Assembly: GCA_023265995.1 (NCBI GenBank)
Contig: JAHFSA010000009.1
Span: 78,366 to 142,365 of the forward strand
Origin: Perlucidibaca sp.
Lineage (GTDB): Bacteria > Pseudomonadota > Gammaproteobacteria > Pseudomonadales > Moraxellaceae
DNA length: 64,000 bases
Reading direction: 5' to 3'
Below are positions 8,920-15,985 of this stretch, piece by piece. Position 1 is the first letter of the stretch, and each line of letters opens with the position of its first letter. The notes under the pieces are model-generated. The model had not been told where the DNA came from, made no database searches, and saw only the letters and a list, made by a program, of their open reading frames with translations. Position numbers and translations under genes: made by a program.

Positions 8920-10635
8920 ATGGTCACCAACCTGAAGATTGCGGTCGCCCAGCGCTCGCAGGCCGGGCGCAAGCCCGGCAACGAGGATGCCCTCGGCATC
9001 CGCCTGCCCGCAGATACCCAGCACGGCAAAGGTGCCGTGCTGGTCATCGCCGACGGTGTCAGCAGCGCCGAAGCCGGCCGCCAGGCTGCCGAAGCCGCCG
9101 TTCAGGGTTTTCTCAGCGACTACTACGCCACTCCCGACACCTGGTCGGTGCAGACCTCGGGCGAACGCGTGATGACCGCGATCAACCGCTGGCTGCATGG
9201 CCGCGGTCAGCAGCACGCCGAAAACCAGGGCTGGCTGACCACCTTCACCGCGCTGGTCCTGCGCGGTCGCAGCGCCCACATCCTGCACATCGGCGATACC
9301 CGCGTGTACCGCCTGCGTGACGGGGTGCTGGAGCCGCTGACCCAGGATCACTGCACCCGCATCAACGCCGACACCATCTATCTCAGCCGTGCCCTCGGCA
9401 TGGACTGGCGCATCGACATCGACTACCGCCATACCGACCTGCTGCCAGGCGACCTGTTCCTGACCAGCAGCGACGGTGTGCATGGCCACCTGTCGTCCGC
9501 CGACATCAAGCGCCTGCTCGGCGAGCACGGTGACGATCTCGAAGCCTGCTGCGATGCCCTGCTGGAAACCGCACTGGCGCAAGGCAGCCAGGACAACCTG
9601 TCATGCCAGCTGGCACGCATCGAAGGCATAGGTCTGGATGATCACAACGAGATGGGCCTGCACTCGGCGCGTCTGCCGGTGCCGCCGCTGCTGCGGCCGG
9701 GGCAGATTCTCGACGGCTACCAGATCGAAGCCGAGGTGCATGCCAGCCCGCGCAGCCAGCTCTACCGCGTGCGCGACATCCGCAGCGGCAAGGTCTATGC
9801 GCTGAAGGCGCCGAGCGCCCAGTTCGAGAACGACGAGGACTATCGCGCGCACTTCGCCATCGAGGGCTGGATAGGTCAGCGCATCGATCATCCGCACATC
9901 ATCCGCATCCATCCGCCGGTGCGCTCGCCGCAGTGCCTGTATCACATCATGGACTGGGTCGAGGGCGAATCGCTGGCCGGCTGGTACGCGCGCCAGAGTC
10001 ATGTCGACATTGCCACCGTGGTCGGCTTCGCGCGCCAGATCGTCGCCGGCCTGCGCGCCCTGCATCGCCGCGACACCCTGCACCAGGACCTGAAGCCGGA
10101 CAACATCCTGCTCTGCAAGGATGGCAAGCTGAAGCTCATCGACCTCGGTTCGGCGCGCGTCGCCAGCCTGCAGGAGCAAGGCCCGCGCGACGTCCTCGAC
10201 CGCCCGGGCGCCGCCGACTACGCGGCACCGGAATATGCCCTCGGCCTGGCCCGCGACGAGCGTGCCGACCAGTTCTCTCTGGCCATCACGCTCTACGAGC
10301 TGCTCACCGGGCAGCATCCGTATGGCGAGGACTATGACCAGGCGCAGACGCCGCAGGCATTCCACCGCCTGCACTACGGCAGCGCCAGCCGTCACAACCC
10401 GCATGTGCCGCTGTGGCTGGATGCCGCCCTGCGCAAGGCCTGCTCCATCAATCCGGAAAACCGCTACGAGGCCCTGGGCGAGTTCCTGCTCGACCTCGAA
10501 CGCCCCAATCCGGCGCTCACGCCAAATCAGCGCCTGCCCTGGATAGAACGTGATCCCGTGCAGTTCTGGCGCTGGCTGGCGCTGCTCGCAGTGGCCGGGC
10601 ACGTGGCCTGGGTCGCGGCACTGCTGGCACGCTGA
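8920..10635 (+). CDS. Bifunctional PP2C-type phosphatase / Ser-Thr protein kinase, C-terminal membrane anchor
   Basis: This 571-residue protein joins a PP2C phosphatase domain (about residues 1-235) to a eukaryotic-type kinase domain (about 265-530). PP2C metal motifs are GNEDALG, VIADGVSS, IGDTRVYRL, TSSDGVHGH and QDNLSC. Kinase motifs are the VAIK-type YALKAPS, catalytic loop HQDLKPDNILL, DLG in place of DFG, and AAPEYALG. The glycine-rich loop is poorly conserved. A hydrophobic helix at about 545-568 ends the protein, predicting a tail-anchored enzyme facing the cytoplasm. It follows the nitrate transporter with 1 nt spacing, as in the P. aeruginosa nitrate cluster. The target is unknown; the transporter or reductases are plausible substrates by inference. 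Confidence 0.9.
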   Translation: MVTNLKIAVAQRSQAGRKPGNEDALGIRLPADTQHGKGAVLVIADGVSSAEAGRQAAEAAVQGFLSDYYATPDTWSVQTSGERVMTAINRWLHGRGQQHAENQGWLTTFTALVLRGRSAHILHIGDTRVYRLRDGVLEPLTQDHCTRINADTIYLSRALGMDWRIDIDYRHTDLLPGDLFLTSSDGVHGHLSSADIKRLLGEHGDDLEACCDALLETALAQGSQDNLSCQLARIEGIGLDDHNEMGLHSARLPVPPLLRPGQILDGYQIEAEVHASPRSQLYRVRDIRSGKVYALKAPSAQFENDEDYRAHFAIEGWIGQRIDHPHIIRIHPPVRSPQCLYHIMDWVEGESLAGWYARQSHVDIATVVGFARQIVAGLRALHRRDTLHQDLKPDNILLCKDGKLKLIDLGSARVASLQEQGPRDVLDRPGAADYAAPEYALGLARDERADQFSLAITLYELLTGQHPYGEDYDQAQTPQAFHRLHYGSASRHNPHVPLWLDAALRKACSINPENRYEALGEFLLDLERPNPALTPNQRLPWIERDPVQFWRWLALLAVAGHVAWVAALLAR

Positions 10636-10672
10636 AAAACGCTGCCGGCAACGACGGCAGAAGGCAGAAAAC

Positions 10673-10701
10673 AAAAGGCCCGCAAACTCTGCGGGCCTTT
10701 T
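10673..10701 (+). terminator. Terminator after the PP2C-kinase gene
   Basis: A perfect 12-bp stem (10673-10684 with 10690-10701) encloses a 5-nt loop and is flanked by A4 and T4, so it could work in both directions. It ends the rightward transporter-kinase transcript. Confidence 0.88.
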
Positions 10702-10731
10702 GCTTGCCGTGGTCCGTCCCGCCGCGCAGAC

Positions 10732-10761
10732 AAAAAAAGGCCGCTGCCAAGGGCAGCGGCC
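10732..10761 (-). terminator. Terminator of the nrtABD-porin operon
   Basis: On the minus strand a perfect 10-bp GC stem (10761-10752 with 10748-10739) and 3-nt loop is followed by seven T residues (10738-10732). It sits 22 bp past the porin stop and back to back with the terminator of the converging kinase gene. Confidence 0.9.
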
Positions 10762-10782
10762 AATGACGCGGTGGCCGGTGTG

Positions 10783-12009
10783 TCAGAACTTGTAGTCGAT
10801 CTGTACCCAGGCCTTGTTGAGGTCCTTGCTGTATGCCTGCGCGGTGGCGGCACCGGTCTTGATGTCGCCGCTGCCGTCGAAGTGCGCCACCTTGACCATG
10901 GCCGACCAGTTCGAGGTGAAGGTCTTGCTGACGCTGGCATCGATTTCGTTGCCGAAATCGGTGTTGCCGGTATCTGCCTCGAAATGGTGCAGAGCCAGTG
11001 CCAGGCCGAGGCCGGCGGCCTTGCCGCTGAACTTGACGTTGCGGTCGACGAGACCGCCGGCCGGCGTGACCAGGAAGCGGTCAGCCCAGCCATTGAAGGC
11101 GTGCAGCGTCGCCAGCGGCGTCTGGAAGCCCTGCTCCAGCGTTTCCTGCTGCAGCTTCACGACCACCGGTCCGAAGTCGTAGCCGAGCTGGATGTCGCTG
11201 TAGTCGGCATCCGGCGCATTGGCCACGGTGCCATCGCCATAGCGCTTCTGCTGACCCAGCGACAGGTCGTAGAGGAAGCTGCCCTTCTTGCCGTCGACGC
11301 GCACGACACGGTATTCGCGACCCTTGTCGCTGCCGGCGTTGGCGATCAGACCGGCAGTCGCCGCCAGGCCCTTGGCTTCGCGGCCATCAAGACCGGCCCA
11401 GAACAGCGTGACATTGGCGCCCACCGGCGTGCGTGCCTTGAGATTGACCACCGGCATGCGGATGTCCGCCTCCTGGCTGTTCACCATGGACACCTTGGTG
11501 GCATAGGCGGTCTGCACGTCGAGCCAGCTCAGCAGCTTGGCCTTCTCGTAGCTGAGCGCGGCGAAGGTCTGGTCATCCTGGCGCCAGGCGACATCGCCGA
11601 TGAAGCGGGCATTGTTGAAAATCAGCTTCTGCTTGCCGAGCTTGAGGCCGTAGCCGGCCAGCCAGGCCTGGTTGATCGCCGTGCCTTCAGGGTCGATGAC
11701 ATTGGCGAAATGGGCATTGGGCTGTACCGCCGGCACGTTGTAGTCATCGGCCAGGGCACGAATGTCTTCGGCTTCGATGTAACCGGTGATGCCTTCGATC
11801 GGCGCCGTCTTGTAGCCGAGCACGGTACGCACGGTGAAGGCCTTGGCCGGGTCGGCCTTGGCCACGCCGTCGTCATCGACGAACTCGAAGCGCGGGCGCA
11901 CCTGGAAGGTGGCCTTGCCATTCTTGATGGCATCGGTGACGACATCGGCGGCATGCACATCGGCAATCGCCAGGGACAGCAGGGATACACTCAGCAGCAG
12001 TTTCTTCAT
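10783..12009 (-). CDS. Outer-membrane porin-like protein of the nitrate uptake operon
   Basis: This 408-residue protein starts with a signal peptide (MKKLLLSVSLLSLAIADVHA) followed by repeated amphipathic segments. It ends in the aromatic residue of LNKAWVQIDYKF, as outer-membrane beta-barrels do. The mature N-terminus includes VRPRFEFVDDDGVAKA, resembling alginate-export and OprD-like barrels, but I do not assign a subfamily. As last gene after nrtD, it probably lets nitrate or a related anion cross the outer membrane. ATG 12018 is an alternative start; GGAG lies between positions suited to either. The 45-bp gap to nrtD has no terminator. Confidence 0.75.
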   Translation of the reverse strand: MKKLLLSVSLLSLAIADVHAADVVTDAIKNGKATFQVRPRFEFVDDDGVAKADPAKAFTVRTVLGYKTAPIEGITGYIEAEDIRALADDYNVPAVQPNAHFANVIDPEGTAINQAWLAGYGLKLGKQKLIFNNARFIGDVAWRQDDQTFAALSYEKAKLLSWLDVQTAYATKVSMVNSQEADIRMPVVNLKARTPVGANVTLFWAGLDGREAKGLAATAGLIANAGSDKGREYRVVRVDGKKGSFLYDLSLGQQKRYGDGTVANAPDADYSDIQLGYDFGPVVVKLQQETLEQGFQTPLATLHAFNGWADRFLVTPAGGLVDRNVKFSGKAAGLGLALALHHFEADTGNTDFGNEIDASVSKTFTSNWSAMVKVAHFDGSGDIKTGAATAQAYSKDLNKAWVQIDYKF

Positions 12010-12053
12010 GATCTTCATAACTCCATGGGGCAATGCAGAAAGGGTCGGGCAGT

Positions 12054-12854
12054 TCAGGCCGCCGGGCGCTTTTCCTTCTGGTAGAGGAATTCGAGCACGC
12101 CGGAGCGCAGGTGGTGGTAGGCCGGATCTTCGGCCAGGGCGAGACGCTCGCGCGGGCGCGGCAGGTCGACGCTGAGGATGTCGCCGATGGTGGCCGCCGG
12201 GCCGTTGGTGAGCATGACGATGCGGTCCGACAGCAGCACCGCCTCGTCGACATCGTGGGTGACCATGACCACAGTGGACTGGGTCTTGGCGACGATGCCG
12301 AGCAGCTCGTCCTGGAGATGGGCACGGGTGAGCGCATCGAGGGCGCCAAAGGGCTCGTCCATGAGCAGCACGCGCGGCTCCATGGCCAGGGCGCGGGCAA
12401 TGCCGACGCGCTGCTTCATGCCGCCGGAGATTTCATGCGGGCGCTTGTGGGTGGCATGCGTCAGGCCGACCAGGGCCAGCGCGGCCTCGGTGCGGGCCTT
12501 CAGCTGCGCCTTGCTTTCGCGGTCGGCAAAGACGCGCTCGACGGCGAGATAGATGTTGCCGTAGCAGGTCAGCCAGGGCAGCAGCGAGTGGTTCTGGAAG
12601 ACCACGCCGCGATCCGGACCGGGGCCGGAGATTTCGCGGCCGGCGCAGATCAGGTGCCCGGACGTGGGCTGCGTCAGGCCGGCGATCAGGTTGAGCAGCG
12701 TCGACTTGCCGCAACCCGAGTGACCGATCAGGGTGATGAACTCGCCCTGCTGGATGGTCAGGTCAATGTCGCGCAGCGCCGTGAAGCTGCCCTTGGGGGT
12801 GTCGAACTTCATGCCGACATCGGTGATCTCGACGAATTTCTTGCTGAGGCTCAT
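12054..12854 (-). CDS. nrtD: Nitrate ABC transporter ATP-binding protein
   Basis: This 266-residue ABC ATPase has Walker A GHSGCGKSTLLNLIAGL, signature HEISGGMKQRVGIARAL and Walker B RVLLMDEPFGALDALTR, with the switch histidine in VVMVTHDVDEAV. It belongs to the nitrate/sulfonate/taurine group and powers the permease encoded just upstream. GGAGA lies 6 nt before the ATG. The gap to nrtB is 13 bp. The substrate call rests on the nitrate context and the NrtA-like binding protein. Confidence 0.9.
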   Translation of the reverse strand: MSLSKKFVEITDVGMKFDTPKGSFTALRDIDLTIQQGEFITLIGHSGCGKSTLLNLIAGLTQPTSGHLICAGREISGPGPDRGVVFQNHSLLPWLTCYGNIYLAVERVFADRESKAQLKARTEAALALVGLTHATHKRPHEISGGMKQRVGIARALAMEPRVLLMDEPFGALDALTRAHLQDELLGIVAKTQSTVVMVTHDVDEAVLLSDRIVMLTNGPAATIGDILSVDLPRPRERLALAEDPAYHHLRSGVLEFLYQKEKRPAA

Positions 12855-12867
12855 GACGATTCTCCAC

Positions 12868-13731
12868 TCAGTACTGGAAGCGACGGGCGAGCAGCACCAG
12901 GCCCTGCTCCAGCAGCAGCCCGATGAAGCCGACGATGAAGATGGCGATGATGATGTGAGCGACGTCGAGGTTGTTCCATTCGTCCCAGACCCAGAAGCCG
13001 ATCCCGGTACCCCCCGTCAGCATTTCGGCCGCGACGATCACCAGCCAGGCGACACCAATGGCGAGGCGCACGCCGGTGAGCAGGTAAGGCAGCACGGCCG
13101 GGAACAGGATGGTGGTGAGGATCTTCCACTCGCTCAGGTTGAGCACACGCGCGACGTTGAGATAGTCCTGCGGGACCTGGCGCACGCCGGCGGCGGTGTT
13201 CAGGATCATCGGCCAGATGCTGGAGATGAAGATGACCCAGATCGAGGCCGGACCGGCCTTCTGGAACACCAGCAGGCCTATCGGCAGCCAGGCCAGCGGC
13301 GACACCGGACGCAGAATGCCCATGATCGGGGTGAGCATGCCGGAGGCGAAGGCGGAGCGTCCGATCAGGAAGCCGAGCGGAATGCCGACCAGTGCCGCCA
13401 GGCCGAAGCCGAGACCGACACGGCCGAGCGAATGCAGGATGTTCCAGCCTATGCCCATGTCATTGGGGCCGTTGACGTAGAACGGATGGGCGAAGAGCTC
13501 GACAGCGGAATCCCAGGTCGCGCCCGGACCCGGCAGGTCGGGGCGGAAGTTGGCGAGCATCTGCCAGCCAAACAGGAACATGAGCACGCCCAGCATGGGC
13601 GGCACGACCTGCATGGTCAGCGCCTGCAGGCGACGGCGCCGCAGGCGGATCTCTTCCAGGCTGCGCACCGGGGCGGTCGCGGCAACCACCTTTGCTCCAT
13701 GAACAGCGGGAGTCTGGGTGAAATTGAACAT
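12868..13731 (-). CDS. nrtB: Nitrate ABC transporter permease
   Basis: This 287-residue inner-membrane permease has about six transmembrane segments and a BPD-type coupling motif (ARVLNLSEWKILTTILFPAV) before the last segments. It belongs to the NrtB/SsuC/TauC family. AGGAGA lies 7 nt upstream of ATG 13731; the five-codon longer reading runs through that site and is rejected. A strong stem-loop at 13744-13767 separates it from the binding-protein gene. Confidence 0.92.
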   Translation of the reverse strand: MFNFTQTPAVHGAKVVAATAPVRSLEEIRLRRRRLQALTMQVVPPMLGVLMFLFGWQMLANFRPDLPGPGATWDSAVELFAHPFYVNGPNDMGIGWNILHSLGRVGLGFGLAALVGIPLGFLIGRSAFASGMLTPIMGILRPVSPLAWLPIGLLVFQKAGPASIWVIFISSIWPMILNTAAGVRQVPQDYLNVARVLNLSEWKILTTILFPAVLPYLLTGVRLAIGVAWLVIVAAEMLTGGTGIGFWVWDEWNNLDVAHIIIAIFIVGFIGLLLEQGLVLLARRFQY

Positions 13732-13743
13732 GAGTCTCTCCTG

Positions 13744-13767
13744 CACCGGGGCGAAAGCGCCCCGGTG
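13744..13767 (-). other. Intercistronic stem-loop between nrtA and nrtB
   Basis: A perfect 10-bp GC-rich stem (13767-13758 with 13753-13744) and 4-nt loop lies just before the nrtB ribosome-binding site. No T run follows, so it is not a typical terminator. Hairpins at this place often stabilise the binding-protein mRNA, giving more binding protein than permease; that role is inferred. Confidence 0.6.
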
Positions 13768-13795
13768 TCTTCAGTCAAACGGGTAAAACCGGGCT

Positions 13796-15067
13796 TCAGG
13801 CCTTGATGGCGAAGCTCGCGGCGTAGGCCTTGGGATCCTTGCCATCCCAGACCTTGCCGTCGATCAGCTTGCTGCTGCGCATGAAGCTCTTCGGCACCGG
13901 CACGCGCGCCTGCGAGCAGGCCTGCTTGTAGATGTCGATCTGGTTGATCGCCTTGGCGACGCCGAGGTAATCCGGGTCTTCGGCGAGCAGGCCCCAGCGC
14001 TTGTGCTGGGTCAGGAACCACATGCCGTCGGACAGGTAGGGCGCATTGACCTGGCCATCACGGAAGAAGCGCATGTAGTGCTTGTCTTCCCACTTGCGGC
14101 CGATGCCGTCCTCGTAGTGACCGAGGAAGCGGCCGGCGATGACCTCTTCCGGGGCATTGACGTAGGACTTGTCGGAAATCAGCTTGGCCACCAGCGGACG
14201 GTTCTTGGGGTTGTCGATCCAGCGCGAGGCGTCGAGGATGGCGGCGGTCAGCGCGCGCGCGGTGTTGGGATTCTCCTTGACCCACTTGGCGGTGGTGCCG
14301 AGCACCTTCTCCGGGTGATCAGCCCAGATGTCCTGCGAGGTGGCGATGGTGTAGCCGATGTTGTCGGCGATGGCGCGCGCGTTCCAGGGCTCGCCGACGC
14401 AGTAGCCGTCCATGTTGCCGACACGCATGTTGGCGACCATCTGGGGCGGCGGCACGACGATGGTCTTGACGTCCTTGAGCGGGTTGACGCCCTGCGAGGC
14501 CAGCCAGTAGTTCAGCCACATGGCGTGGGTGCCGGTCGGGAAGGTGTTGGCGAAGGTGTATTCGCGCGGGTTGGCCTTGATGTGCTTGGCCAGCGCCGCA
14601 CCATCCTTGACGCCGAGGTCGAGCAGCTGGCGCGACAGCGTGATGGCCTGGCCGTTGTTGTTCAGGTTCATCAGCACGGCCATGTCGTTCTTGATGCCGC
14701 CGATGCCGAGATGGACACCGTAGATCAGACCGTAGAGCACATGCGAGGCATCGAGTTCGCCGTTGACCAGCTTGTCGCGCACGCCGGCCCAGGAGGCCTC
14801 CTTGCTCGGGATGATCTCGATGCCGTACTTCTTGTCGAAGCCCATGGCCGCGGCCACCACCACCGAGGCGCAGTCGGTCAGCGGAATGAAGCCGATCTTG
14901 ACCTGGGTCTTCTCCGGCTTGTCGCTGCCGGCCGCCCAGGCCGACGCCGACGTTGCCATGCCGACACCGCCGGCCAGTGTGGCGGCACCCACCAGGGCGC
15001 TGCCCTTGAGGAAATCACGGCGGCTGCTGACCAGTCCGCTGCTGCTCTTGCTGTCTTCGCTCATCAT
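13796..15067 (-). CDS. nrtA: Nitrate ABC transporter substrate-binding protein (Tat-exported)
   Basis: This 423-residue protein has a twin-arginine signal (SRRDFLKGSALVGAATLAGG) and then the NrtA/NasF binding-protein fold. Family stretches include GFIPLTDCASVVVAAAMGF, FPTGTHAMWLNYWLASQG, and GYCVGEPWNARA near the middle. It should bind nitrate or nitrite in the periplasm and deliver it to NrtB-NrtD. NasS sensors are cytoplasmic relatives, but the export signal argues for a transport protein. Tandem ATG codons occur at 15067 and 15064; CGGAG lies 5 nt before the first. The gene is led by a sigma-54 promoter and an attenuator-like leader. Confidence 0.93.
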   Translation of the reverse strand: MMSEDSKSSSGLVSSRRDFLKGSALVGAATLAGGVGMATSASAWAAGSDKPEKTQVKIGFIPLTDCASVVVAAAMGFDKKYGIEIIPSKEASWAGVRDKLVNGELDASHVLYGLIYGVHLGIGGIKNDMAVLMNLNNNGQAITLSRQLLDLGVKDGAALAKHIKANPREYTFANTFPTGTHAMWLNYWLASQGVNPLKDVKTIVVPPPQMVANMRVGNMDGYCVGEPWNARAIADNIGYTIATSQDIWADHPEKVLGTTAKWVKENPNTARALTAAILDASRWIDNPKNRPLVAKLISDKSYVNAPEEVIAGRFLGHYEDGIGRKWEDKHYMRFFRDGQVNAPYLSDGMWFLTQHKRWGLLAEDPDYLGVAKAINQIDIYKQACSQARVPVPKSFMRSSKLIDGKVWDGKDPKAYAASFAIKA

Positions 15068-15085
15068 GCACTCCGATCACCAGGC

Positions 15086-15122
15086 AAAAAAAAACGCCCG
15101 CACCGCTTTCGCGATACGGACG
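15086..15122 (-). terminator. Leader terminator (attenuator) upstream of nrtA
   Basis: On the minus strand a 12-bp stem with three G-U pairs (15122-15111 with 15106-15095) closed by a GAAA loop runs directly into nine T residues (15094-15086). It lies only 18 bp before the nrtA start codon, inside the leader of its own operon. The 5' arm shares GUCCG with the ANTAR-type hairpin at 15117-15132, so only one can form at a time. This fits nitrate-responsive antitermination. Confidence 0.88.
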
Positions 15123-15132
15123 CCGTTGTCCG
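15117..15132 (-). ncRNA. ANTAR-type antiterminator hairpin in the nrtA leader
   Basis: The minus-strand RNA CGGACAACGGCGUCCG forms a 5-bp stem around the hexaloop AACGGC, which has A at position 1 and G at position 4. This is the hallmark loop of RNA targets of ANTAR proteins. Its 3' arm overlaps the leader terminator. A second, upstream ANTAR hairpin is expected. Stable stems exist at about 15137-15163 and 15176-15200, but I could not assign a clear A1/G4 hexaloop to either. Confidence 0.75.
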
Positions 15133-15209
15133 AAAGTCGCCCCCTCTGGAGGAGGGCACGACAGATCAAATTGTGTGTCAGCCGCCACTAGCGGATGACA
15201 TCAGAGCTA

Positions 15210-15228
15210 AAGCATTTAGCGTGCCAAC
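15210..15228 (-). promoter_or_regulatory. Sigma-54 promoter of the nrtA operon
   Basis: The minus strand reads TTGGCACGCTAAATGCTTT with -24 GG (15225-15224) and -12 GC (15213-15212) separated by 10 bp. It differs from the consensus TTGC only at the first T. The predicted start near 15200 gives a leader of about 130 nt containing the antiterminator and terminator. Confidence 0.85.
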
Positions 15229-15236
15229 TTTTTCCA

Positions 15237-15256
15237 GCGCACATTTTCACGTGCGC
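15237..15256. promoter_or_regulatory. Inverted repeat upstream of the nrtA sigma-54 promoter
   Basis: GCGCAC and GTGCGC half-sites are separated by 8 bp, just upstream of the -24 element. The halves resemble NtrC half-sites (GCAC/GTGC), but the spacing is one base longer than the usual 7, so identity as an NtrC site is uncertain. Confidence 0.45.
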
Positions 15257-15273
15257 GCCCAGCCCCGTGAAAC

Positions 15274-15840
15274 TCAGGCCTGACGCAGGATTTCGCGCGC
15301 CACCACACCCAGGCTGCAGCCCCGTTTCATGGCCAGACCACGCATGGCCTCGAAGGCCGCCTGTGGTGCACAGGCCTGCTGCTGCGCCAGCACATCCTTG
15401 GCGCGCTCGATGTCGCGGCGATCGCTGAGCGCCTGCTTGAGACTGCTGACTTCCTCGCGCAAGCTGCTTTCGCGCGACACCAGGACATCGAGCACGGGCA
15501 GCAGCGCGGCGAGGTGCACGACATCGGACTGAAAACCGGCATAGACGGCAAAGCCGGCACGGGTCACGCGCTGTGCCAGCGCCTTGTCGAGGCCCTGCCC
15601 GAGCAGCAGCAGCGGCGTGTCGAGGCCGAAAGGCGCATAGCAGAGCTGCTCCACGCTGTCGCGCAGCGGGTCGGAGTAGTCCACAAGCACCACATTGGGG
15701 CGCATCTGGGTCACCAGTGTCTCCAGATGCAACAGACGGGAAGCCGGCAGCGTGACAACCTCGTGGCCGGCGTCAACCAGCAGCTTGCCGAGGTCGTCTG
15801 AGCGGGTGCCGGGCTCTCCCATCAACAGGACACGCAGCAT
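15274..15840 (-). CDS. nasT: NasT-like ANTAR-domain antiterminator
   Basis: This 188-residue protein has an N-terminal receiver-like domain and a C-terminal ANTAR RNA-binding domain (about 130-188; RDIERAKDVLAQQ and AFEAMRGLAMKRGCSLG). The receiver retains Asp54 (VVLVDYSDP), but the usual acidic pair is Gly8-Glu9 and the conserved lysine region reads VYAGFQ. Family NasT proteins are controlled by binding the nitrate sensor NasS rather than by phosphorylation. No NasS gene is seen here. It lies directly upstream of the nrtA leader, its likely RNA target. ATG 15840 is used because AGGA precedes it; longer readings begin with weaker starts. Confidence 0.88.
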   Translation of the reverse strand: MLRVLLMGEPGTRSDDLGKLLVDAGHEVVTLPASRLLHLETLVTQMRPNVVLVDYSDPLRDSVEQLCYAPFGLDTPLLLLGQGLDKALAQRVTRAGFAVYAGFQSDVVHLAALLPVLDVLVSRESSLREEVSSLKQALSDRRDIERAKDVLAQQQACAPQAAFEAMRGLAMKRGCSLGVVAREILRQA

Positions 15841-15985
15841 GGAATAAATCCTGGATGAATTTGTTCGAGCCAAGCAATCGCTGTGCCATGCGGCATCAAA
15901 CCTGCATTAGAATGAGCCCCATGCGCGTGCGCCGAGCGCCCTCGAGCAGCGCGCAACCCGTCAACGCATCGCTCCAGGATTCACG

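Noticed and set aside
15176..15200. First leader hairpin as a definite ANTAR P1 hairpin
   Set aside because: The most stable fold has a 5-nt loop. A register with hexaloop AGUGGC (A1, G4) exists but needs a mismatch and a G-U closing pair, so I left it unassigned.
15237..15256. Inverted repeat as a certain NtrC site
   Set aside because: Half-sites match, but the spacer is 8 instead of 7 bases; kept only as a low-confidence regulatory feature.
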